A stretch of 38,423 nucleotides of DNA, from contig JABCZC010000041.1 in assembly GCA_013289875.1 (NCBI GenBank), forward strand, positions 1-38,423, in the 5' to 3' direction. Of this stretch, positions 23,094 through 30,364 are shown one piece after another. The notes under the pieces were generated by a model. That model had not been told where the DNA came from. It made no database searches and was given only the letters and a program-made list of their open reading frames with translations. The stretch comes from Acidobacteriota bacterium (GTDB lineage: Bacteria > Acidobacteriota > Terriglobia > Terriglobales > Acidobacteriaceae). Position 1 is the stretch's first letter, and each line of letters opens with the position of its first letter. The translations under genes were made by a program, and so were the position numbers.

Positions 23094-23654
23094 CTATCGA
23101 GTTCCGGTTTCCCGTCCCTTCAGATACTCCCCAATCGCCTTCTGCCACTCCGAACCCATCTTCGGGTCGGTCTGAGCCATCTCGGCGATGTCTTGGTTAA
23201 CCGATGGCGACAGTGCCGTCCGCTCGTACATCACCCGAACGCTGGTCGTCGCCGCGTCCACCGGCGTCAGTTGTACATCAATCCGCGTCGTCAACTTTCC
23301 CTCGATCACGTAGACATAGGCCGCGTGTCCGGCCTGCGCGTCGAAGGCCGTGTTTACCCAGGTCGCCGAATGGTGCCCGTGATGCATCCGGAACACCGCG
23401 CCCTCTACATCCTTCGCGGGAATCGGATACACAAACTGCGGATCCCACTCTGGCCCTGCCCATGCCCGCTCACCCTCCGGACCGAACAGCGGAAACGCCT
23501 CCGCCATCGGACCCTGCACCGTGAACGTAAACTCGCTCCTCGCATGCATGAGCGGACCCTGCGCCATACCCATCTCCCCAAATCGGTGATGCAGCACCAA
23601 ACCAATCAACGCCAGAGCCGCCACAAACGCCAGAACGAACCAGACCCGCCTCAT
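23094..23654 (-). CDS. Membrane-anchored SRPBCC (START-like) domain protein
   Basis: A 186-residue protein. The N-terminal helix (VWFVLAFVAALALIGLVLHH) anchors or exports it. The rest reads as a START/Bet v1-like fold, with RSEFTFTVQGPMAEAFPLFG at the opening and TTRIDVQLTPVDAATTSVRV as the final strands before a long C-terminal helix (EMAQTDPKMGSEWQKAIGEY). Such domains bind hydrophobic ligands; the ligand here is unknown. His residues cluster in MHHGHHSATW. Its ATG overlaps the stop of the ribbon-helix-helix gene by 4 bp (ATGA), so the two are translationally coupled. Confidence 0.78.
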   Translation of the reverse strand: MRRVWFVLAFVAALALIGLVLHHRFGEMGMAQGPLMHARSEFTFTVQGPMAEAFPLFGPEGERAWAGPEWDPQFVYPIPAKDVEGAVFRMHHGHHSATWVNTAFDAQAGHAAYVYVIEGKLTTRIDVQLTPVDAATTSVRVMYERTALSPSVNQDIAEMAQTDPKMGSEWQKAIGEYLKGRETGTR

Positions 23655-23926
23655 TCTGCTTCTCCGTTCTTTTCCCGCAGCCTATGGCTGGCTGTCGCAT
23701 CCAGATCGAGCCCGTAGATCTTCTTCATTGCTGCCACCTGCGCCAGCGTCTCCGGCCCAAAGGCGCACTTACCCTCCAGGGCATGGAGGACGATCCCCTC
23801 CAGCAAGTCCCCCAGAGTCATATCGCAGTACTCTGCCAGCGCTTTCAGCACCTTAAGCAGACGCTTTTCAATCCGAACCCCCGTCTGAACCCGCTCAACA
23901 ACGATCCGGTCTTGTATCTCATCCAT
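23651..23926 (-). CDS. Ribbon-helix-helix-like regulatory protein
   Basis: A 91-residue protein from ATG at 23926. A strand (ERVQTGVRIEK) followed by two helices (RLLKVLKALAEYCDM and TLGDLLEGIVLHALEG) gives a strand-helix-helix layout typical of ribbon-helix-helix DNA-binding dimers. The C-terminal third is charged. A TTG at 23983 would add 19 residues (SEICGCEQLF...) but crosses the palindrome described next, so the ATG is preferred. The gene overlaps the downstream SRPBCC gene by 4 bp. Autoregulation through the adjacent palindrome is inferred. Confidence 0.75.
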   Translation of the reverse strand: MDEIQDRIVVERVQTGVRIEKRLLKVLKALAEYCDMTLGDLLEGIVLHALEGKCAFGPETLAQVAAMKKIYGLDLDATASHRLREKNGEAE

Positions 23927-23942
23927 ATGTACCAATGTACAT
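23927..23942. promoter_or_regulatory. Operator-like inverted repeat abutting the ribbon-helix-helix start codon
   Basis: ATGTAC-CAAT-GTACAT has perfect 6-bp arms with a 4-bp spacer and touches the start codon at 23924-23926. It occupies the place of a ribosome site, and no Shine-Dalgarno is seen. It could be the operator for the encoded ribbon-helix-helix protein. On the minus strand a perfect TTGACA lies about 40 bp further upstream (23978-23983), without a clear -10 at normal spacing. Confidence 0.5.
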
Positions 23943-23983
23943 TGATAGAATAACTGCTCGCAACCACAGATTTCAGATGTCAA

Positions 23984-24355
23984 GTCCTCCCTAGCCGCGA
24001 GTTGACCTAGGTGCTTGTCAATAAGAGGGTTAGAGCGGAATCAAACCGGGCTGGAAATTTAGCCAAAAGGCTTACAATGGATTTGAGCCTCAACTCAAAG
24101 AGGCCAAAGCCATTCGGCAGCGGGTCTCTTCGTCAGAAAACCAGCTAAGTCGCGCGTTTTCTATTAGATCTCGTGATACCATCAGACTAAGTGCTTTGGA
24201 ATCTATCAGGTAAGCCGGAAATACGCGGTATTGAATGTTTTCTATCAGAAACTGCAAGTTTCCCGGTTTCAGTAATATACGCGGCAGACCAGAAATTAAC
24301 CCCCTAAGAATCTGATAGATAGGCGTAACCGGGATTTGTGGGGGGGGAGGGGGTA
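23984..24355. other. Intergenic region between larB and the ribbon-helix-helix gene
   Basis: A stretch of 372 bp without a gene. The left half holds small hairpins (GCCTC/GAGGC near 24086-24104). The right half is the modular repeat listed next. A G-rich run (24340-24353) lies immediately after the larB stop. Confidence 0.6.
24144..24340. repeat. Degenerate modular repeat downstream of larB
   Basis: Short blocks recur about every 40-60 bp: ctaag (24145, 24187, 24303); tctatcag or its near variants (24160, 24202, 24241), with the inverted form ctgatag at 24312; gtaa/gtttC-CGG blocks (taagccggaaat, tttcccggtttc, gtaaccgggattt); and atacgcgg twice (24221, 24277). The pattern looks like three to four decayed copies of one unit, two of which could pair as inverted repeats. 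Similar polypyrimidine-linked repeats seem common after genes in Acidobacteriaceae, but this is from memory. Confidence 0.45.
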
Positions 24356-25114
24356 CTAACCTCGCTGCCCTGACCGGACGATCATCGCCGCCACATACGC
24401 CGCGCCGAAGCCGTTATCGATGTTCACTACTGACACATTCGGCGAGCACGAGTTGAGCATGCCCAGCAGCGCCGCAATGCCGCCGAAAGAAGCTCCATAG
24501 CCTACACTGGTAGGCACGGCGATCACTGGAGCAGCGACCAACCCGCCCACCACGCTTGGCAGCGCCCCCTCCATGCCGGCGCAGACGATCACCGCCCGAG
24601 CCCGCGCCAGGGCCTCGCGCTGCGACAGGATGCGATGCAGTCCCGCAACCCCGACATCCACAACGCGCTCAACCTCGAGCCCGAGGTACTCGGCTGTAAC
24701 TGCTGCCTCCTCGGCCACCGGCAGGTCGCTCGTCCCCGCGCAGACGACGGCAATCGGTCCGATTCCCGCTCCCCTGCCCGTCTGCCGCAACCCGATGATC
24801 CCGGCCACCGGATGGTACTCGGCCTCGGGCTGCACCGATCGGACCGCCTCAAAGGCGTCTGCCCCGGCTCGGGTCGCGATCACATCCCCCCCGGCCGCCG
24901 CCATCCGCGAAAAAATCTCCGCCACCTGCGCCGGAGTTTTTCCTGCCGAATAAATCACTTCCGGCAATCCGAGCCGTAGGCTGCGATGATGATCGATCTT
25001 GGCAAAGCCCGCATCTTCGTACGGCAGCTTGGCCAGATGAGTGAGCGCCTCCGCAGGCGTAGTTTCGCCCCGCTGAATCTTCTCGAGGATCTCCAGGATC
25101 GTTTCGCGTGTCAT
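24356..25114 (-). CDS. larB: LarB, pyridinium-3,5-biscarboxylic acid mononucleotide synthase
   Basis: A 252-residue protein with an AIR-carboxylase (PurE-like) C-terminal core: [20 protein letters not shown] (about 124-143), [20 protein letters not shown] and [40 protein letters not shown] follows, whose Cys223 fits the catalytic Cys (Cys221) of Lactobacillus LarB. The enzyme carboxylates and hydrolyses nicotinic acid adenine dinucleotide, the first step in making the nickel-pincer nucleotide cofactor. It is last in a larE-larC-larB operon; its ATG overlaps the larC stop (ATGA). Confidence 0.95.
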   Translation of the reverse strand: MTRETILEILEKIQRGETTPAEALTHLAKLPYEDAGFAKIDHHRSLRLGLPEVIYSAGKTPAQVAEIFSRMAAAGGDVIATRAGADAFEAVRSVQPEAEYHPVAGIIGLRQTGRGAGIGPIAVVCAGTSDLPVAEEAAVTAEYLGLEVERVVDVGVAGLHRILSQREALARARAVIVCAGMEGALPSVVGGLVAAPVIAVPTSVGYGASFGGIAALLGMLNSCSPNVSVVNIDNGFGAAYVAAMIVRSGQRG

Positions 25115-26370
25115 GCTTTAGCTGGATGCTCCGCAAAGGCTGCCAGCGCAGCCTCGATCACCAGCTTGAGCGGAGCGCCGTGTTCGCGCGCGGCCCTCCG
25201 GCAATCCTCGTATTCCGGCATCGCGTTGCGCTGCTCGCCGCCCCGGCTCGCCACCTTCACCCGGATCCGTCCGAATGCCGTCTCAACCGTGACAAAGCTA
25301 CGGTCCAGAATCACCCGCTCTTCGCTCCTTCGCCGGATGCCGAGCGTCGTCGTCTCCCGGAAGAGCAGCGCCTCAATGGCTGCGGCATCTTCCGGCTTCG
25401 CCAGCACGGTAAGAAGCGCGCCCAATCGACCCTTCTTCATGGTTACGGCCGCGGCCATCGCATCGAGCGCCCCGTTCTCCAGCGCCAGTTCCATGGCATA
25501 CGCCAGAACCTGCGGCGTCGCATCGTCGATCGCGCACTCCAACACCGTAACCCGATCCTGATTCGCGTCCGTCACCGTGCTCTCGCCGATCGTCAGTCGC
25601 AGCACGTTAGGGAATCGCTCCGGATTCCGCGTTCCCGCCCCATATCCGATGGCCTCAGCGACCATCCCCGGCGCCTCCCCAAAGCTGCATCCCAACGCCC
25701 TCAATAGCGCGGCCCCGGTGGGTGTGGTCAGCTCCTTCTTCGGCCCCGCCGCATAGGTGGGAAGACCCTTCAGCAGCTCCGCAGTCGCAGGCGCGGGAAC
25801 CGGAAACCTGCCGTGCGCGCAGTCGATGAAACCGCTGCCTGTATTGATTGGCGAAGCATACCAGCGATCCACATTCAGCGAGCAAAGTCCGACTGCACCG
25901 CAGACGATATCGGCGATAGCGTCCACCGATCCCACCTCGTGGAAATGGGCCTCTTCGACCGGCATTCCGTGGATCTTTGCCTCGGCCTGCGCCAGAAGCT
26001 CAAATGTTCGGAGAGCAAGCGCCTTGGCGTCTTCGCGAAGATCGGAGTGCACAATCAGCTCACGAATCTGCCTCCAGCTCCGGCCATAGGAGTGCGGGCG
26101 GCTGTGATCGTGTTCATGACTGTGATCATGAGCATGGGAATGATTGTGGTCATGCTCCATGGCTTCGGCCAGTTTGCCGGCCACTTTCACATCGACCTTG
26201 GTCGACCGAATGCCGCTGCGATCTACAGATCGAGTGTCGAGTTCGGCGCCAATTTTGAGCGCGCCGGCCGTTTGCTGCAGTAGTTCCGTCGAGACGCCCG
26301 CATCGACGAGCGCTCCGAGGAGCATGTCGCCGCTGATGCCGGCAAAGCATTCCAGATATCCGATACGCAT
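25111..26370 (-). CDS. larC: LarC, nickel insertion protein (pyridinium-3,5-bisthiocarboxylic acid mononucleotide nickel chelatase)
   Basis: A 419-residue protein starting MRIGYLECFAGISGDMLLGA, the standard LarC opening, with a His/Asp-rich loop at about residues 71-95 (HDHNHSHAHDHSHEHDH) suited to nickel, and downstream family blocks EEAHFHEVGSVDAIADIVCG and KKELTTPTGAALLRALGCSF. LarC inserts nickel into the pincer nucleotide in a CTP-dependent reaction. The gene is one continuous frame; in Lactobacillus plantarum it is split into larC1/larC2 and joined by a programmed frameshift. It lies 5 bp after larE and overlaps larB by 4 bp. Confidence 0.96.
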   Translation of the reverse strand: MRIGYLECFAGISGDMLLGALVDAGVSTELLQQTAGALKIGAELDTRSVDRSGIRSTKVDVKVAGKLAEAMEHDHNHSHAHDHSHEHDHSRPHSYGRSWRQIRELIVHSDLREDAKALALRTFELLAQAEAKIHGMPVEEAHFHEVGSVDAIADIVCGAVGLCSLNVDRWYASPINTGSGFIDCAHGRFPVPAPATAELLKGLPTYAAGPKKELTTPTGAALLRALGCSFGEAPGMVAEAIGYGAGTRNPERFPNVLRLTIGESTVTDANQDRVTVLECAIDDATPQVLAYAMELALENGALDAMAAAVTMKKGRLGALLTVLAKPEDAAAIEALLFRETTTLGIRRRSEERVILDRSFVTVETAFGRIRVKVASRGGEQRNAMPEYEDCRRAAREHGAPLKLVIEAALAAFAEHPAKA

Positions 26371-26375
26371 GGGGT

Positions 26376-27230
26376 CTAGTCTTTAGCCGCCCGCGTAAGA
26401 ACCTCGACGGGCAGAATTTCGTTCATGGAGCCCGAACGGTAGCCGTCGCAGTCCACGGCAACATAGTTGAAGCCGGCGGCACGTACCGCTGCCGACATTC
26501 GCCGCAAGCGCGCGGCGTCCAGTGCTAACGGCAACTCATTCTCGGCAATTTCAATGCGCGCGACCACTCCGTGATGCCGCACCCGGAAATTTCTCAAGCC
26601 CAGGAGTCGCAGCGCATCTTCCGCATCTTCCACCATCCGCAGTGCTTCGGGAGTGACGCGGCGTCCGTACTCGATCCGCGAAGAGAGACAGGCCGATGCA
26701 GGCTTGTCCCATACCTCGAGCCCGGCCAGTCTGGCCAAGGTGCGAATATCGGCTTTGGTGAGTCCCGCTTCCGCCAGAGGTGCCGCAATATGGTGCGCTG
26801 TGGCGGCGCGCTGCCCGGGACGAAAATCCTTTCTATCATCCACATTCAGGCCATACGCAACGGCCTCGAAGCCAAGCTTTGAACGCTCCTCTTCGAGTAC
26901 CGTGAAAAGCTCATCTTTGCAGTGGAAGCAGCGGTTCGCATCGTTGGCGGCGTAGGCCTCCCGCTCCAGTTCCGCCGTTTCGACTCTGCGCAACGGAATG
27001 CCCTGCTGACGAGCGAATTCGACGGCGTCGCGATAGTGGCTGCGCGCCAGCGACGCTGAGTCGGCAATGACCGCAAGCATCCGTTCGCCCAGAGCTCTGT
27101 GCGCTGCATAAGCCAGGTACGCTGAATCGACGCCGCCGGAATACGCAACGATGGCGCTGCCCAGCCGTTGGAGACAGTCCTCCAGTCGCTTTTGCCGTCC
27201 CGCAAGTTCCTCTGTCTCAATTCTCGTCAT
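26376..27230 (-). CDS. larE: LarE, ATP-dependent sulfur transferase
   Basis: A 284-residue protein from ATG at 27230. The frame is open further upstream, but that part runs into the divergent TPR gene. The PP-loop motif is SGGVDS (31-36), followed by RCFHCKDELF (100-109) with a C-x2-C pair and VWDKPASACLSSRIEYGRRV (173-192). Cys181 is a good candidate for the sacrificial cysteine (Cys176 in Lactobacillus). LarE adenylates the substrate carboxylates and replaces them with thiocarboxylates. It is first in the lar operon; the 103-bp gap to the divergent TPR gene holds the promoter. No lactate racemase larA is in the window. Confidence 0.95.
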   Translation of the reverse strand: MTRIETEELAGRQKRLEDCLQRLGSAIVAYSGGVDSAYLAYAAHRALGERMLAVIADSASLARSHYRDAVEFARQQGIPLRRVETAELEREAYAANDANRCFHCKDELFTVLEEERSKLGFEAVAYGLNVDDRKDFRPGQRAATAHHIAAPLAEAGLTKADIRTLARLAGLEVWDKPASACLSSRIEYGRRVTPEALRMVEDAEDALRLLGLRNFRVRHHGVVARIEIAENELPLALDAARLRRMSAAVRAAGFNYVAVDCDGYRSGSMNEILPVEVLTRAAKD

Positions 27231-27333
27231 CAGCCACCAACTCTTCGATGATCGTAACTCGTTGAGCGTTGCAGAGGCCAATCGTGGCTGGCGGTATTGG
27301 CCCCACAGCGTCTGAAAAGCTAAGGTACTAGAG

Positions 27334-28527
27334 ATGGCCGTGTTTGAGCTGCAACCACCCCTCACTGCCGAAGAACGCCTGCACAAGCGAAAGCTGATCT
27401 TTCGGGACCTGATCTCTCTCTCGGGCCTATTTGCCATCACGGTCGTTCTGGCAGTGCTGACCTGGTTCCTGTTCAACTCATTCGCCCGGCATCGGCAGGA
27501 GTTGGCCCAGCGTTGGCTCGCCAGGGGTCAGGCGGCAATGGTCGGCGGCCATCCGGAACAAGCGGTCGAAGCCTTCCGTTCGGCGCTCGAATACGATCCA
27601 GCCCAGCGCCAGACGGAGATCAAGCTCGCGATGGCGCTTGAAGCAGCCGATCGTGTGGTAGAGGCGACTTCGTACTTCAACACGCTCCTTGAGACTGAGC
27701 CGGGCAACGGAATCATCAATCTCGAACTGGCGAGACTCTCCGCGAGGCAGGCCAATAAGCCTAAAGCGATCGAATACTTCCAGCGGGCGTTGGACGGAAC
27801 CTGGCAGGGTGACGGCTATGAGCGCCGACGCGCGGTACGACTTGAGCTGGCTCGCTATCTGCTGGACCAGAAAGACTACCCCCGAGCGCGGACGCAGCTG
27901 CTGATCGCCGCCGGGAATGCTCCCGACGATCCAGCGATCAAGATGCAGATCGCCGGAATGATGGAGGAAGCACAGGATCCTGAGAACGCGCTCGCCATTT
28001 ACCGCGCGGTCGCTCGGCAAAAGCCCAGCCCTGTCCAGTCTTTCCAGGGCGCGGGGCGAGTAGCTTACTCGCTTGGACGCTTCGCGCTGGCTCGCGAATA
28101 TCTTGAACAGGCGGTGAATCATCCTGATTTCCTGTCCGAGCCAGAGTCGGTACGGACGCCTGTCCGCCAAATGCTTGCCGACACCATCGATCTGCTGGCT
28201 CTTTACCCGGAATCGGATTTGGAAATCAGGGAGCGCGCAGACCGAATCCTTCATGTGGCGCGGATCGCTCAGGCACGGCTGCAGGCTTGTTCCGCGAGCA
28301 AAGCAACGTCCGTCGCCTCTCTGGCTGATCTCGCCGCCCGGTGGCAGGAGAATCGCGCCACGTTAACCCCGCTGACGCTCGCGCGCGACCCGCAACTGGA
28401 GCAAACAATCATGAATCTGATTTTCGATACCGAAAAGCAAACGGCGCAGGCGTGCGGAGCGCCCACGGGCGACGATGCCCTGCTTCTGAAGATCGCGCAG
28501 TCATCTCGGTCAGTGGAAGAAAAGTGA
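27334..28527 (+). CDS. Membrane-anchored tetratricopeptide repeat protein
   Basis: A 397-residue protein with a cytoplasmic N-terminal tail, one transmembrane helix (LFAITVVLAVLTWFLFNSFA, about 30-49) and then tetratricopeptide repeats: ARGQAAMVGGHPEQAVEAFR, KLAMALEAADRVVEATSYFN and LARLSARQANKPKAIEYFQR, with further degenerate helical pairs toward the C-terminus. These scaffold protein-protein contacts. The last codons overlap the ClC start (GTGA), giving tight coupling to the transporter gene. A role as an accessory factor to the channel or sensor cluster is inferred from that coupling only. Confidence 0.88.
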   Translation: MAVFELQPPLTAEERLHKRKLIFRDLISLSGLFAITVVLAVLTWFLFNSFARHRQELAQRWLARGQAAMVGGHPEQAVEAFRSALEYDPAQRQTEIKLAMALEAADRVVEATSYFNTLLETEPGNGIINLELARLSARQANKPKAIEYFQRALDGTWQGDGYERRRAVRLELARYLLDQKDYPRARTQLLIAAGNAPDDPAIKMQIAGMMEEAQDPENALAIYRAVARQKPSPVQSFQGAGRVAYSLGRFALAREYLEQAVNHPDFLSEPESVRTPVRQMLADTIDLLALYPESDLEIRERADRILHVARIAQARLQACSASKATSVASLADLAARWQENRATLTPLTLARDPQLEQTIMNLIFDTEKQTAQACGAPTGDDALLLKIAQSSRSVEEK

Positions 28528-30260
28528 ACGCAGACGCAGCAGTCGAGGTTAAAAAAGAAGCCGCGGCTCCGCATCAGCACGATCTGGATAAGATCGCGCC
28601 CAGTCGCGACGAAAGACTCTTCCTCGTTTTATCGATTTTTATCGGAGTTCTGTCGGGACTGCTCGTTGTATGCTTTCGCGTCGCCATTGAGTGGATCCGA
28701 ATTCTCACCTTGGGGTCGGCGCCGCATCCCGGTCAATACCGGCTGCTTCTGGCGCCGACATTGGCTGGCCTGGTGGTTGCCGCGCTGGTGCAATGGTTTT
28801 TCCCGGCAGCGCGCGGTAGCGGAGTCAACCAGACGAAGGCTGCGCTCTACATCTACAACGGCTACATTTCGTTCAGAACCGTCATAGGGAAATTCATCAC
28901 TGCGGCCATTGCCATTGGGTCGGGTCACTCGCTGGGGCCGGAAGACCCTTCGCTTCAGATCGGCGCGGGTGTGGCATCGATGGTCGCGCGCAGACTGCGG
29001 CTGTCCCGGCAGAGGCTTCGCCTTTTCGCTCCCATCGGAGCAGCCGCCGGGCTTGCTGCGGCCTTTAATGCTCCCATCTCCGCGATTCTCTTCGTCATTG
29101 AGGAGGTCATCGGGCGATGGAGTGCGGCCGTGCTTGGTTCCATCGTCTTGTCCGCCATCTCGAGCGTCGTAGTGGCCCGCTGGTTCTGGGGCTCCGAAGC
29201 TATCTTTCGCATTCCGCAGGTCACCCTGAGAGATCCCCGCGAGCTTACCGCGTACGCAGTGCTCGGAGTCGCCGGAGGTATTTCCGCATTGGTATTTTCC
29301 AAGGCGCTCGGCTATCTGCGGCCGCGCCTGCGATCGCTGGCGCGCTGGACCCACTTCTTTCAACCGGCGTTGGCAGGATTGCTCGTTGGAGCCATCGGCT
29401 TCTTCGGCTTTCCCCAAGTGATGGGCCCAGGGTATGGGGTAATGGACCAGGCCATGCATGGCCAATTCGCGTGGCAGTTGCTGGTCGCTCTCGCGCTGTT
29501 CAAAATTCTGGCGACTACATTATCGTTTTCGAGCGGCACACCCGGCGGCATGTTCGCGCCTACGCTTTTTATCGGAGCGATGCTCGGCGCAGCCGTGGGC
29601 TCCTTTGAAAAGCACTACTTTCCGCACCTCACCGGAACCATCGGCGCATACGCGCTGGTTGGCATGGGAGTGCTCTTTGCCGGATTTCTGCGAGCTCCAT
29701 TGACTTCGGTGTTCATGGTGCTCGAAGTGAGCGGCAACTACTCGATTGTCCTCCCGGTGATTCTGGCTAACACGATTGCCTACCTGCTTTCACGCAGTCT
29801 TCAGCCTGTTCCCATCTTTGAGGTCTTCACACGCCAAGACGGCCTTGAACTGCCTTCGATGGAGGAGCAGCGGGAGGAACACGAGCTTCACATCGAAGAT
29901 GCCCTGCGACCGGTGCACGTGCCCATCTTAGGCGGCAGTACGCCGATTGAGGCAGTATCGGCGACTCTATCTTCGGCGAATGCACCCGCCTTGCTGGTCC
30001 AGCTATGGGATGGATCATGGTACGCAATGAGCAAGGACGAAGTGGCCGGCGCTGCCGTAACCCTGACGGGTGACACACCGATCGAACGCGCGCTCAAACC
30101 GGACCGCGCGCCGATGCTCTTTCCCGACCTTCCCTTGGACAACACGCTGCACTACTTTCCGCGCTGGCCTCTGTTGCCGATTCTGAATCGTGCGAACAAG
30201 AGCAAATTGGAAGGCGTAGTAACGTTGGAAGACGTGCTGAAGCGCTACCAGGATCTCTGA
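28524..30260 (+). CDS. ClC family chloride channel/antiporter with C-terminal CBS pair
   Basis: About 578 residues from GTG at 28524, overlapping the TPR stop. The membrane domain shows the ClC chloride-path blocks: RGSGVNQTKAALYIYNG (GSGIP-like), GHSLGPEDPSLQIGAG with the gating-glutamate position at Glu140, and SSGTPGGMFAPTLFIGAMLG (GxFxP). The last helices include SVFMVLEVSGNYSIVLP. The usual G-R-E-G-P filter is G-P-E-D-P here. The soluble tail from about residue 450 (DALRPVHVPILGGSTPIEAV and SKLEGVVTLEDVLKRYQDL) is a CBS-domain pair, likely binding nucleotide. It may be a Cl-/H+ exchanger or channel; sequence alone does not decide. The next gene is 104 bp away. Confidence 0.93.
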   Translation: MNADAAVEVKKEAAAPHQHDLDKIAPSRDERLFLVLSIFIGVLSGLLVVCFRVAIEWIRILTLGSAPHPGQYRLLLAPTLAGLVVAALVQWFFPAARGSGVNQTKAALYIYNGYISFRTVIGKFITAAIAIGSGHSLGPEDPSLQIGAGVASMVARRLRLSRQRLRLFAPIGAAAGLAAAFNAPISAILFVIEEVIGRWSAAVLGSIVLSAISSVVVARWFWGSEAIFRIPQVTLRDPRELTAYAVLGVAGGISALVFSKALGYLRPRLRSLARWTHFFQPALAGLLVGAIGFFGFPQVMGPGYGVMDQAMHGQFAWQLLVALALFKILATTLSFSSGTPGGMFAPTLFIGAMLGAAVGSFEKHYFPHLTGTIGAYALVGMGVLFAGFLRAPLTSVFMVLEVSGNYSIVLPVILANTIAYLLSRSLQPVPIFEVFTRQDGLELPSMEEQREEHELHIEDALRPVHVPILGGSTPIEAVSATLSSANAPALLVQLWDGSWYAMSKDEVAGAAVTLTGDTPIERALKPDRAPMLFPDLPLDNTLHYFPRWPLLPILNRANKSKLEGVVTLEDVLKRYQDL

Positions 30261-30364
30261 TCCACGAAGGGATTGTCGCCGGAAGAGCGTCGCGAACTGC
30301 GCCTCGTCTGGCGCGATTTCGTTCGCAAAGCCACCTACGTTAAAGTTCATAACAGGCCCCAACC

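Noticed and set aside
24337..24358. G-run as a G-quadruplex control element
   Set aside because: The run is a single long G tract with one interruption, not four separated tracts, and lies at the larB stop; I could not support a function.
25111..26370. Programmed frameshift in larC
   Set aside because: The gene is one continuous frame of normal full length.
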